From Ectocarpus siliculosus (lineage: Eukaryota; Sar; Phaeophyceae; Ectocarpales; Ectocarpaceae), in the NCBI GenBank assembly GCA_000310025.1, contig FN649726.1, positions 919,295 to 983,294 on the forward strand: 64,000 nt of DNA. Reading direction: 5' to 3'. The position numbers and the translations under genes are program-made. The notes beneath the pieces are model-generated. The model was given only the letters and a program-made list of their open reading frames with translations. It searched no databases and was not told where the DNA came from. This document shows positions 11,525-20,790 of this stretch, one piece after another (within the stretch, counting starts at the first letter, position 1; each line of letters starts with the position of its first letter).

Positions 11525-11608
11525 CTCATCGGTGGCGGTTCGCCTACTTCCCCCGGACCGCCTTCAGCATCTTCGGGGACCTCGTCTCGTTCTTCACAAG
11601 ACGCTCGT

Positions 11609-12580
11609 GTGTCACGCTCTGTTGCCCCTAATACTTCGGTTTTATGCAACAACGACAACACTTCGGTATCTGTCGCACCGTCACACACTGTTGCCTCTAG
11701 CACTTCGGTCCTACGCAACGATAACCACACTTCGGTGAATGTTATCCCTTCTGGTACTTCGGTGCCGCACAATAACAACCATACTTCGGTATCCGTTGTT
11801 TCTCCCAGTGTCGATCAGGTCGGTATCCAAACATACGCTCTCGTCCCACCTTCTACATCGCACTTATCATTTGCCACCTCTGCGTCTCTGCCTCTTCGGA
11901 CTGGCGCTCCGTCAGAAACTAACCAGTCTGGCGCGAGTACTGTCTTGAGGTGCGGGAACAGAACCGTAGGACCTTCGGGGCCATCGAGTACCGCTCGTTT
12001 GTCGGGCACCGCTCGTTCGCTCCCCCCGTCGTCTGCAGATCAGACCGGCCGTAGCCATGCGCTTTGGACGATTGAAGAGGAATCGCCTGAATTGGTTACC
12101 TCGGGTGAATCTTCGGATACGCTCAACTCGTCTGTGCTCGCTTCCGTTGAGGGTTCGCCCTCGATTGTTGCACCGGTAGCTAACTTGACTGGTTCCGACC
12201 GGCAAGTTACAGGGTCAAATTCGCCTGGCTTCGAATCGCGTTGTTCTCTTGGTCCTGACCGCCGAACATCATCAGATTCCGCCACGAGATATTTCGACCA
12301 TGGATCGTCTTCGGACGCTCCATCCCTTCCGGCGCACGCTCGCCCCACGGCGCCCGATACCAGGCCGCCGCGACCGACGTCGACAGTGTTGACACCACCG
12401 CTTCGGGAGGACCCTCCCGGAGTGACCTCCGAACAGCCGGCGGTCTCGCGTACCTTGTCACGGAGGAATGGCCAGGAGCACCACGCCCGGTTTGGTTCTT
12501 TAACCGACCCGGCCTTGGCGGCCGTTCCTAGCGAAAGCAACCTGTTGAATGACACCTTACGAGGTGTTCTTCAGGTTTAG
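11609..12580 (+). CDS. Ser/Thr-rich ORF between gag and pol
   Basis: A 323-codon ORF rich in Ser, Thr, Pro and Asn. Its first part has repeats of the type TSVxxN/SHT; the rest resembles a disordered linker. I recognise no domain. It lies between gag and pol and has no counterpart in simple Ty3 elements. It may be a spacer of a Gag-Pol polyprotein or a separate protein. Confidence 0.6.
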   Translation: MSRSVAPNTSVLCNNDNTSVSVAPSHTVASSTSVLRNDNHTSVNVIPSGTSVPHNNNHTSVSVVSPSVDQVGIQTYALVPPSTSHLSFATSASLPLRTGAPSETNQSGASTVLRCGNRTVGPSGPSSTARLSGTARSLPPSSADQTGRSHALWTIEEESPELVTSGESSDTLNSSVLASVEGSPSIVAPVANLTGSDRQVTGSNSPGFESRCSLGPDRRTSSDSATRYFDHGSSSDAPSLPAHARPTAPDTRPPRPTSTVLTPPLREDPPGVTSEQPAVSRTLSRRNGQEHHARFGSLTDPALAAVPSESNLLNDTLRGVLQV

Positions 12581-12582
12581 AA

Positions 12583-15500
12583 TTGGGGCGCACCCAGCGT
12601 GATGTCGCTGGCCCAATTATTGCGAACAATTCGGCTCCCGTCGATTCTTCGCCGGTCTCTGACATACCCGAGACCGTCCCCATGGACGTTCACGCCGTAA
12701 ATTACAATGCGGGAGTTTCGGCTGCCTCCGCTTCGACTACATCAGCTTCGGCTGCAACCTCAGCTTCGGCTGACCGCACTCCAGGTGTTTCGACTCCTGC
12801 AGTTCCCGCTGTCTTTGACCCATCTAATGAGTATTGTACTCCTGAGATGGTCTTCTTTTGGCAGCCCCCCTCTCCCTTTTCCCAATGGACCCCGTCGACT
12901 TTTGTGGTCGATGGAGTGGTATACTCGTGTGCTGAGCAGTTTTTCGCTGCGGAAAAAGCTCGTCTTTTCGAAGACCATTGCGCTTTACAAAACATCATGC
13001 GCGTGTCCGATCTTGCCTTACACAAGAAGTTTGGCCGCGGTGTCCGTGGTTTCGACCCATCTCTTTGGGAACACGAGCGCGAAAATATTGTGCTCACTGG
13101 CTCTTACGCAAAATTTAGTCAAAACTCCGAGTTGCGCGAGCATCTTCTCGGATCTGGCGACAAAATCCTTGCCGAAGCTAGTCCCTACGACCGTATTTGG
13201 GGCATTGGCCTTCAAATCGATGATCCTGACGCTCTATCCACCTCTCGATGGCGTGGCCTCAATTTGTTGGGCAACGCCCTTCAACGAGTACGCAGTCTTT
13301 TGCGATGCAATGCCCCGCCGCCCGAGCGCAGCTCTCGTTTGCTGCCCCCCAACGACCACGTTTCGACGTCGTCTCAAGATAACGCGGTCTATGAAATTAG
13401 CCCTTTTACACACCAGCGTCTTCGGATGGCCTCAACCCCTCCGTCGACTGAACGATTCGCGTCGTTTTCACATTACGCTGCGAATGTTCCATCGGATCAT
13501 GACACCGCTGTTTGGGCCGTGTCTTCCGGGTGCCCTCAGCCATCCTCTTCCTCTTCTTTGCTTCCTGAGCAAGGTCCGGATTTGGTTGATGGTGTTTTTA
13601 CCATCGGTGATGACTCTTTCACCACCCAAATCCTCACTCACAGTGGTTCAGCTTCTGTTCAGTTTGGATGTGTTGCTCTTTTAGACACGGGTTCCCCGCA
13701 GTCTTTTATTAGTGCATCTGCGTGGGAATCCATGAAAGCCGCTTCGGCCGCTTCGTCGTTGTCTGAGAAACAAACCCAACCTCGCTGTTGGGGAGGTTTC
13801 GGCGAATCTGCTCCGCTTCAAACTTCGACTATTGTCCGTTTGAGCGTGCAGTTTCTTCGCAAGCGCCTTCCTACTTCCTCTCTCGCTGTTTGGGCGTACG
13901 TTGTTCCCGATGGTGTTATGCATCATGACGTGCTCCTTGGGAGAGACAGTTGGATGCAGTTTAGCGACCGCTCTTACCGCACTTTGCGTGCGAAACGCCC
14001 TGGTGACCGTCTTTTTGGTGAGCTTACCCTGGCTCAGCATAGCAGTTGCGGTGCCACCGCATTTGCTCACGATTTGTCTTCCACGGATGGTAACTACCAA
14101 CTTCGCTATGCTGGGAAACATTCCGTCCAACTTCACCCTGAACATAGCCTTGTTCCGGTTAATTTGGTACGCAGCGATGGCTCTCCAGCCCTCGTAGGTA
14201 ACTATCTCGTGGATATGCTTCCACAATGTGCTATGTTTTCTTCCGAGGAACATTTTGTGCAAAATGGTTGCCAAAAACTCCCGCTCGCGGGTATCTCTTC
14301 ACTCGAACCAGGCGACATTCTGGGTACAGCTTCGGCTCCCCTTCTTCGCGTGCCTCTCAGTGCTGTGTCTCGCCAAAGTTTGAGCGATGGTCTTCAATCT
14401 GCGGCTCAAGATCCCACCATTGCTTCGGGCAACTGGGTTCCGGGTCCTGTTTCGACAGGTGGCATTGATTCATCTGCCGAACGTCGCATTGATGACCCCT
14501 TCGTGTATAATTTGCATGAGCGACCCACGCCGTCGCCACGCGGCAAAGAGGACCCTGGTTCTGCCAGTGCTTCTCTTTCGTCGCCTCCGCCTGCTCTTCT
14601 CGAGCGGTTGACGTCTGAACAACGTCAGAGTTTTTCCCGCGTGTGGGATAAGCTCCCCTGCCATCTCCGTGAGATTTCTTTTGATCTCCATGGTCCGGGT
14701 TGGACTCCGGATGTCATCACTCAGCTTGGTAACGTCCTGTGCAACTATCATGATGTCTTCTCGAGTTCCCCCACCGACTTTGGATCTTGTTCGCTTTTTC
14801 CTTTCAAGCTTACAGTTCCTCCGGGCAGTGCACCCGTCACGTCTCGTCCATACCGCGTTAACCCCCCGGTGGCGAAACAAGTTGACGCGATCCTTGATCA
14901 ATATCTTGCGGCTGGTCTGATCCAACATTCGACCTCGCCCTACTCGAGTCCTTTGGTAGTCATACCGAAGAAATCTGGTGGTGTTCGCATCACTGTCAAC
15001 TATCGCAAGCTCAACAAGCTTTGTGCTTTGAGCCAGCTTCCGATTCCTCGAGTTGATGATACTTTGGACAAGTTGTTGAAAGGGCGAATCTATTCCCTTT
15101 TCGACATGAAGTCTTCGTTCCACCAAATCACGGTTCACCGTGATACAATCCCTTTCACGGCATTCGTGACGTCTTCCGGGCTTTTTGAGTGGTTGAAGAT
15201 GCCTCAAGGCAGTTCTGCTGCCCCTGGGTGGTTTTGCAAGGTGGTCAACGAAGTCATCAAAAATCTCCACGGTGTTTCATCGTACTTGGATGATTTGATC
15301 GTTTTCGACGACAACCCTGCTTCTCATGTTGATACCATGCGCGCTCTGTTTGAACGCTTGCGCACCCACAACTTGAAACTCACCCCACCGAAGGCCACCA
15401 TTGGCGCTACCGAAGCGGATTTCCTCGGCCACACCATCTCCCCTGACGGTGTTCGGCCTAACGGGGCCAAGGTTGCGGCCCTCACCAAAATGCCCATGCC

Positions 15501-18500
15501 AAAGGATGTTAAACAACTTCGCTCTCTTCTCGGCGGCCTCAGCTACTACCGCAAGTTCCTTCCCAACATGGCTACGCGAATTCGACCTCTGACCACTCTT
15601 CTCAAGAAGAAGGCGACGTTTGCCTTCACCCCTGCCATGGAGCAAGCTGTTCGCGTCCTGCTGTCTGAGTTGGCCAATCCTCCTGTCTTGGTTTATCCAG
15701 ACTGGGATGCCGTTACGGACGGCTCGCGACCTTTTCGCCTCTACTGTGATGCTAGTCGCGATGGGTTCGGCGGGACTCTCGAACAAGAACAGCCGGGTGG
15801 CTCCATCCGGCCCATCGTTTTCATCAGCCGAGCTACTTTGGACTCCGAACGTCATTGGACTCCCCTCGACCTCGAGGCGGGTAGCATCGTATGGTGCATC
15901 AAACGACTTCGCGGTTATTTGTGGGGCACGAAATTTCGCATTTTTACCGACCACAAATCTCTTGAGCATTTTGCTAAGGTGGGGGAGAACAATGCCCGCG
16001 TTCAGCGTTGGCTTGAATTTCTTACCGCCTACAATTACACTCTCGAGTACCGCAAGGGTTCCGCAAATGGCAACGCTGATTTCCTCTCTCGCCTTCCGAT
16101 CGATGCGGCGGAATGTGACCGATCTGGTCGCAGCCGCTTGACACCGGATGACGATGAGGAGAGCGTATTCTTCATCCGTTCTTGTGGCCTTACGCCTTCT
16201 GGCCATCGCGCCGTGGGTGTTGGCTTGGGTGGGCTCGTCCCCACTTCCCCGACTTCGGTCTTGGGTGGGCTGGCCCCCTCTACAGATGATTTTGTCGACT
16301 TCCGTCGGCATGGTCCACGTCTCTCGCCGTCAGGCCTTTCGTCTCCGCCTGGCGTCTGGAACATCGCACCCTGGCCGTCTAACAACTCCCGCGGGTTGTC
16401 TCCTTCGCTACGACGCCTGTGTGGCAGGGCCCTCGATTGGTCTGGCTCCTTACATTCTTCGGTGGAGGACATTTTGGCTCTCGAACCCGAGTCTTCGCCG
16501 GCCGTCTCGCCGACTGCAGCATCACGACGGACTCTCGACCCTACTCAACTGATTTCCACGCGAACTCGCCGTCGGACGGCGGTTGTGGCAGGCACGCCCC
16601 TCCCGCCCGTGGATTATGGTTTCTCCGAGGACCCGCCTGCTCCTACTCGGATTTCCGCTTCGCCCCGATCGTTTCGACGTTCCCCGCCCGCACAATCAGC
16701 ATCGACGGCGCCCCCCGTTTTGACCAGGTTGGTTTCGGCTCCTGGTGCTGACACTTCGATCCCAGACCTTCATACGCCTCTGGCTCGTGGAAGGGATCTT
16801 GCGTCTTCGACGCACCCTGCAACTTCGGTTGCTCCTGCCCAGCAGTCTTCTGCTGCCCCCGATTCTTCGGAATCTTCGACGCGTTCGGTTTCGACCACTC
16901 GTACGCCTTCGTCTTCTGTTTCCGCTGCTACTCTGCCTTCGGGTGGATTGCAGCCGGAGCCTCAGGAATCGGCCCCCTCTTCTATCGAGGCGGCTTTTCA
17001 TTCCTCGGCAGATTTAGCCTTCCGGGCGTCTGTCGAACGTTTCTCGCATGCTGATTGGGCTCGCGAGCAACGTAACGAACCTGTTTGTGATGCAGCTATT
17101 CGTTTCACCCTTCTGGGTCGGCCTTCGGCTCTCCCTTCGGATTTCCTGGATCATCTTCCGTCCGCTCGTCGACCTCCTCTGTCGGAGATTCGTGACCTGT
17201 CTAACAAAGGCCGGTTACTGGTTGACGATGATGGTTTGGTCTTGCTTGTTCGCAAGCAAACAGTGCCCCCGTCGTCTACGACCACACGTCCTGGCGGGCG
17301 TGCTGCTCGCCTTCTCAACGACGAACCCATTCGGATTTATGTTCCCATGCTCATGCGTCCGTGGATCATGCAAGCCTGTCACGCTGATGCATCCTGCCAC
17401 CTCGGTGCCGCTCGCAGGCTTAGCATGCTGGAACGTTTTTATTGGTGGGTTGGCATGAGTGTTTGCACGAAGTGGTGGGTAAGGCATTGTTTGCGATGCC
17501 AAGCTCGCAAGTCATCTCGTCAAACGCCTCGATGGCCTACTTTGTGCCTTCCGCTGCCTTCGGGCCCTGGCGTGTCGGTGAGCGTCGATTATTTCGGTCC
17601 CCTCCCATTGACACCGCGCGGAAACACATATATTCTGCTTTTCACTGATCGTTTCAGCCGCCGTGCTGACATGTACGCGGTTACGGCTGCAGAACTCACC
17701 GCCGAAGGCATCGCTGACGTACTTGTCAATCGATATATCCCTTTATGGGGTTGCCCTTTGAGTCTCTTGTCTGATAATGGCTCTCAGCTTTGTTCTAAAC
17801 TGTCGCAGGCTGTATACGCCCGTCTGGCTATCCGCAAAGTGGCTACCAGCTCTTACCATCCCAACGGCAATGGGGGTGTGGAGCGCGTAAATCACACTAT
17901 GGCTCAGATGTTGGCTATGGTCGTCAATGAGAGGCAAGATGATTGGGACATTCATCTGCCGCACGTTGAGTTTGCCTACAACAATTCGGTTAGTGCCGCT
18001 ACTGGTTTGGCGCCCAACGAGGTGCATATGAACCGACTGCCACGCATGCCGATGACGGTTTTTGAGCATCCATATGCTCGAGGCCACCAAAGCTTGCATC
18101 GCGATCAACTTGAGTATTGCGATCTTGCTGCTGATCGCCAACGTCGTTCTTACGATTTAGTTCGCGAACAGCACAACCTGTCCGTTTCGAGGATTGAGCG
18201 GCGTAACTCCGCTCTATCGGATGCTTTGCGCAAGGTCCCCTCATACTTCGTCGGTGGATGGGTTTGGGTGTACAACACCGAATCTACCATTCGCCAAGGT
18301 GTTCGTTCAGGCACGGATGACAAGGTCCTCAAGGCTAAGTTGTCTTTCCTTTGGACTGGTCCGTTCAAGATCTTGGCCGTGGGTCCGTGTCCTGACGCTC
18401 CCGACGGTTGTCCTCTGGCTTCCAAGTTACTGTATTTGGATCTTCCATCGGATCTGCCGGGTCCGGACTCGAAAAACCGTGTGTCAGTTGCGCGTTGCAA

Positions 18501-19266
18501 GCCTTGCGCTAATCCGCATGACACTGAAGACTTGCCTCGGTTCCTGCCTGCCGGCTTTACACCGTATGTGCTAAACTCCTATGCGAATACATCTCCTCCC
18601 TACCATGTTACGGAAGACGACGTGTCGACTCCGGTCGAACGTCTCGAGGTTGACCGCATTTGTGGCCATCAGTCTGTTCGTGGCCGTGGTGGCACCATCG
18701 CTGTTTTATACCAAACGCATTGGAAAGGTCTTCTTCGTCCTTCTTGGGAACGTGAGATGGACCTCCAGCATTCCAAGCCCCACATTCTCCGGTACTGGAC
18801 GGGTTCACCTGATCAACATCGCCAAACGAATCGTCGCTATCGGGCGATGCGTGTTGGTGCGGCCACCCGCGAGATGGCGCGCGCTAAAGGGGAGCGAGCT
18901 TTGCCTTCGGGTTATTCGCTCGTCTCTCGTTCAACTTGGGACCGCCGCTTCGCCAATACTCCACTACCTGCAGGCGCCTTCTTCTGGTACAAAGCTCGCG
19001 ATGGATTCTGGTGGTTGGGCAAGATTACTGGACCGCCTCTACCGTCCGACTTCTACGTCGTCCGCTTCTTGGACGATCCTGGCCCTGTCAAGCTCGCCCT
19101 TCCTGATGTTCGCTACTCCACCGCTGAAACCGCCGTCTCCGGATCCTGGTGCCTCCAAGTTCACAGCGGAAGTGCCCTTTTTAAGGGGATCCTTCGCAAC
19201 GTCGACATGTCGCGTGGTGACCCCGGGACTGATTCGTCGCCTGATAACGTTGCGCGCCCCCATTAA
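12583..19266 (+). CDS. pol: Pol polyprotein: NADAR, protease, RT, RNase H, integrase, chromo, Tudor-like
   Basis: 2227 codons in one open frame; the true entry point is unclear because the frame is open upstream and such elements often use recoding. Parts by residue: NADAR 83-240; aspartic protease with DTG at 368-370; RT about 742-960 with the first catalytic Asp at 841 (FDMKSSF) and YLDD at 901-904; RNase H about 1050-1170 (YCDAS at 1054-1058); integrase zinc finger H1600, H1606, C1636, C1639; integrase core D1669, D1731, E1767 (D-E spacing 35); chromodomain 2017-2073 (EVDRI...HWKG...WE); Tudor-like module 2129-2195 (FFWYKARDGFWWLGKI, then YVVRFLDD). Integrase after RNase H gives Ty3 order. 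Every catalytic motif I looked for is present. The host-like modules at both ends are the surprise. Confidence 0.95.
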   Translation: MGRTQRDVAGPIIANNSAPVDSSPVSDIPETVPMDVHAVNYNAGVSAASASTTSASAATSASADRTPGVSTPAVPAVFDPSNEYCTPEMVFFWQPPSPFSQWTPSTFVVDGVVYSCAEQFFAAEKARLFEDHCALQNIMRVSDLALHKKFGRGVRGFDPSLWEHERENIVLTGSYAKFSQNSELREHLLGSGDKILAEASPYDRIWGIGLQIDDPDALSTSRWRGLNLLGNALQRVRSLLRCNAPPPERSSRLLPPNDHVSTSSQDNAVYEISPFTHQRLRMASTPPSTERFASFSHYAANVPSDHDTAVWAVSSGCPQPSSSSSLLPEQGPDLVDGVFTIGDDSFTTQILTHSGSASVQFGCVALLDTGSPQSFISASAWESMKAASAASSLSEKQTQPRCWGGFGESAPLQTSTIVRLSVQFLRKRLPTSSLAVWAYVVPDGVMHHDVLLGRDSWMQFSDRSYRTLRAKRPGDRLFGELTLAQHSSCGATAFAHDLSSTDGNYQLRYAGKHSVQLHPEHSLVPVNLVRSDGSPALVGNYLVDMLPQCAMFSSEEHFVQNGCQKLPLAGISSLEPGDILGTASAPLLRVPLSAVSRQSLSDGLQSAAQDPTIASGNWVPGPVSTGGIDSSAERRIDDPFVYNLHERPTPSPRGKEDPGSASASLSSPPPALLERLTSEQRQSFSRVWDKLPCHLREISFDLHGPGWTPDVITQLGNVLCNYHDVFSSSPTDFGSCSLFPFKLTVPPGSAPVTSRPYRVNPPVAKQVDAILDQYLAAGLIQHSTSPYSSPLVVIPKKSGGVRITVNYRKLNKLCALSQLPIPRVDDTLDKLLKGRIYSLFDMKSSFHQITVHRDTIPFTAFVTSSGLFEWLKMPQGSSAAPGWFCKVVNEVIKNLHGVSSYLDDLIVFDDNPASHVDTMRALFERLRTHNLKLTPPKATIGATEADFLGHTISPDGVRPNGAKVAALTKMPMPKDVKQLRSLLGGLSYYRKFLPNMATRIRPLTTLLKKKATFAFTPAMEQAVRVLLSELANPPVLVYPDWDAVTDGSRPFRLYCDASRDGFGGTLEQEQPGGSIRPIVFISRATLDSERHWTPLDLEAGSIVWCIKRLRGYLWGTKFRIFTDHKSLEHFAKVGENNARVQRWLEFLTAYNYTLEYRKGSANGNADFLSRLPIDAAECDRSGRSRLTPDDDEESVFFIRSCGLTPSGHRAVGVGLGGLVPTSPTSVLGGLAPSTDDFVDFRRHGPRLSPSGLSSPPGVWNIAPWPSNNSRGLSPSLRRLCGRALDWSGSLHSSVEDILALEPESSPAVSPTAASRRTLDPTQLISTRTRRRTAVVAGTPLPPVDYGFSEDPPAPTRISASPRSFRRSPPAQSASTAPPVLTRLVSAPGADTSIPDLHTPLARGRDLASSTHPATSVAPAQQSSAAPDSSESSTRSVSTTRTPSSSVSAATLPSGGLQPEPQESAPSSIEAAFHSSADLAFRASVERFSHADWAREQRNEPVCDAAIRFTLLGRPSALPSDFLDHLPSARRPPLSEIRDLSNKGRLLVDDDGLVLLVRKQTVPPSSTTTRPGGRAARLLNDEPIRIYVPMLMRPWIMQACHADASCHLGAARRLSMLERFYWWVGMSVCTKWWVRHCLRCQARKSSRQTPRWPTLCLPLPSGPGVSVSVDYFGPLPLTPRGNTYILLFTDRFSRRADMYAVTAAELTAEGIADVLVNRYIPLWGCPLSLLSDNGSQLCSKLSQAVYARLAIRKVATSSYHPNGNGGVERVNHTMAQMLAMVVNERQDDWDIHLPHVEFAYNNSVSAATGLAPNEVHMNRLPRMPMTVFEHPYARGHQSLHRDQLEYCDLAADRQRRSYDLVREQHNLSVSRIERRNSALSDALRKVPSYFVGGWVWVYNTESTIRQGVRSGTDDKVLKAKLSFLWTGPFKILAVGPCPDAPDGCPLASKLLYLDLPSDLPGPDSKNRVSVARCKPCANPHDTEDLPRFLPAGFTPYVLNSYANTSPPYHVTEDDVSTPVERLEVDRICGHQSVRGRGGTIAVLYQTHWKGLLRPSWEREMDLQHSKPHILRYWTGSPDQHRQTNRRYRAMRVGAATREMARAKGERALPSGYSLVSRSTWDRRFANTPLPAGAFFWYKARDGFWWLGKITGPPLPSDFYVVRFLDDPGPVKLALPDVRYSTAETAVSGSWCLQVHSGSALFKGILRNVDMSRGDPGTDSSPDNVARPH
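12829..13302 (+). other. NADAR (YbiA-like, DUF1768) domain inside pol
   Basis: Residues 83-240 of pol match the NADAR family along the whole fold: an FFW/PFSQW start, VDGVVYSCAEQFFAAEKA, HKKFGRGVRGFD, ENIVLTGSYAKFSQN, LREHLLGSGDKILAEA, SPYDRIWGIGL and WRGLNLLGNAL. These blocks, with the conserved Glu of the AEQ motif, the GR-V and the EASPYDxIWGIG signature, are what I know of YbiA relatives. Established: YbiA cleaves N-glycosidic bonds of early riboflavin intermediates, and other NADAR proteins remove ADP-ribose from guanine. Which of these applies here, if either, is unknown. The length (about 158 residues) is typical of the full domain. Confidence 0.9.
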
Positions 19267-19827
19267 GACGACATGCTAGTTGTCTTGGCTTTCTGTTGTT
19301 TTCAGCGTTGTTTGGGTTGCTTTTTAGCCTTGGTTGGTTTTCGCTTTCTCCTTGCTTTATTTTGTGCCTTTAGCGTTTGGTCACGACCTGTAGGTGTTTC
19401 GCGCCCATTGTTGCCCCTTCTACACTGCCGTGGCGACTGCGTGAATGGCGTATCTGATCGTTTTCTTACGATACCGGTCTTGTTGTGGTTCCTACAGTGA
19501 TCCTTTCTTTTTTGTCGTTATGACGACCTCTGCTTTTCTTTTCTGTTTTTCTTCCCTTCTTTGTGTTTTCCTTTCTTTGGTTCCGATCTTCTTCCGGTCG
19601 TCGTAGGCTTTTCTTAGCCCCGTCAGTTCCTTCCTGTCTGTGTCTTGTTGTCGTTTTAGAAGTCAAACGATGGTCTTGCGACTCATCGAGTGAGAGGTGT
19701 GGAAGGGTGAATTGTGCTGTTTTGGAGCTCCACATCCTCGATACTTTCATTTAGAGACTCGACAATTGCTTGTCAAGACTCCGGGGTTTTACAGTATCTG
19801 CGTATGAGAACCTCCAGGGTGGGCTAG
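19267..19827 (+). other. 3' non-coding tail and polypurine-like tract of the NADAR-bearing element
   Basis: About 560 bp between the pol stop and the 3' LTR, T-rich, without a supported ORF. Just before the LTR, CCAGGGTGGGCTAG is the best candidate for a polypurine tract, though it is a weak one. Confidence 0.5.
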
Positions 19828-20095
19828 TGTTATTGGATTCAGATGTGTAGACGGAACATAGAAGAGCTTGGTTCCTTCTAGAAGGCGCGGAGAGATGTAA
19901 CTCTCCGCGGAAGGATAAAAAGCAGGGGACAGGATCTAGTAGCCCCTGCTTGTGCAGAGGATCCTGTGCCCCTTGGTGTCATTCCTACCGATACCCAAGG
20001 CAACAGCTACTGCTGCTGCTGTTCTACAAGAGTAACGACAAGTGAGTTCTTCTTCACGGGTCAACCAGACTTCATCACGCGTGCATACCACTACA
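19828..20095 (+). repeat. 3' LTR of the NADAR-bearing element
   Basis: 268 bp from TGTTAT to CTACA, followed by the GTAC duplication. It keeps the CCTTCTAGAAGG palindrome, the hairpin (19886-19909) and the TATA-like box of the 5' copy. About 3% divergence between the two LTRs is visible. Confidence 0.95.
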
Positions 20096-20211
20096 GTACT
20101 GCTGTAGACTTCGTTCCATCTTCCATGATTTTTGCAATAATATTATTATTCCTATATGATTAATAAACCAGCAAGCTGGCAATAGACACTGCGCCGTGTC
20201 CCCTGTGAAGG

Positions 20212-20307
20212 TTACATTTTACAATACACGACACAACGGAGGGATTCTCCCAGATATTTTGTCGTTGACCCAGTAGAGAACTACAGGGGATGTATTGTAA
20301 AATGTAA
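20212..20307. repeat. Small inverted-repeat element (MITE-like), 96 bp
   Basis: A perfect 17-bp inverted repeat, TTACATTTTACAATACA (20212-20228) and its complement (20291-20307), encloses 62 bp. GTTAC occurs at 20211-20215 and again at 20308-20312. No coding capacity. It could be a tiny MITE, or a fragment of an LTR with a foldback. Confidence 0.6.
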
Positions 20308-20460
20308 GTTACCTATCTATACAGATGTTTTTGTACTTAGAACCAGCTGGCATCACTGGTATAAATCATCAGTGTAGACTTAAAAATACTCGAAATAAGT
20401 CCAGTACCCAGCCGGTTTCCCTCCACTCACTGAAAGACTCCACCACATCCCGTTCGACTG

Positions 20461-20516
20461 TGGGTATATCTCGAATGGGTAGTCTTTCTGTGTGTGTTTT
20501 TATTATTCCTTAATAT
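20461..20516 (+). repeat. Partial copy of the solo-LTR repeat
   Basis: About 50-55 bp (TATATCTCGAATGGGTAGTC...CCTTAATA) match the segment 4021-4075 in inverted orientation. The match stops two bases short of the left LTR of the second element, so that insertion may have cut the repeat. Confidence 0.7.
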
Positions 20517-20518
20517 TG

Positions 20519-20777
20519 TGAGACGGTTGTCTCCAGGTTCGCGTGTGAGCAAGTTCCCTTTCGGATGCGTGGTGTGGATACACACCAGTACAACCTCTGG
20601 TGGAAAGGCTGACGAGTACGGATAGTTGTGTTGTGAGTCAAGGGGGGAACAACCTTGTGTTGAAGCAAGGTTCAGCATCCATCCGACACTGACTCTATCT
20701 GTGGCAACACCCCGAAGGTAGATCTCCGACAGGTCATCTCACGTCACAATCTACTACAGTCTGAGGTGGCATTCACA
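20519..20777 (-). repeat. 3' LTR of the second element
   Basis: 259 bp; on the minus strand it starts TGTGAATGCC and ends ...CCGTCTCA. It differs from the partner LTR at about 11 positions including one indel. Confidence 0.93.
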
Positions 20778-20790
20778 TCACCCCCCTATC
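20778..20790 (-). other. Polypurine tract of the second element
   Basis: Read on the minus strand, GATAGGGGGGTGA sits directly against the TGTGAATG start of the 3' LTR. This is where plus-strand priming occurs in this family, and it fixes the LTR border. Confidence 0.8.

Larger units (their letters stand above)
5475..20095 (+). mobile_element. Large Ty3-type LTR retrotransposon carrying a NADAR domain
   Basis: The element is 14,621 bp long. It has two 268-bp LTRs with TG...CA ends and a GTAC duplication on both sides. The LTRs differ at about 8 positions by eye (about 97% identity), so it is fairly young. Order of parts: LTR, primer-binding-like TGGCGTTGTCGG, a long Ser/Ala/Pro-rich leader (5881-8955), gag with a zinc knuckle (to 11524), a Ser/Thr-rich ORF (11609-12580), pol (12583-19266), a non-coding tail and LTR. 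The order protease-RT-RNase H-integrase plus a chromodomain places it with chromodomain-bearing Ty3 elements. The pol frame looks whole; the leader region looks interrupted two or three times. Its size and the extra NADAR and Tudor-like modules are unusual. Confidence 0.95.

Noticed and set aside
14470-16472. Long minus-strand ORFs (up to 344 codons) opposite pol
   Set aside because: They are shadows of the pol frame; their composition follows the complementary codons and no domain is seen.
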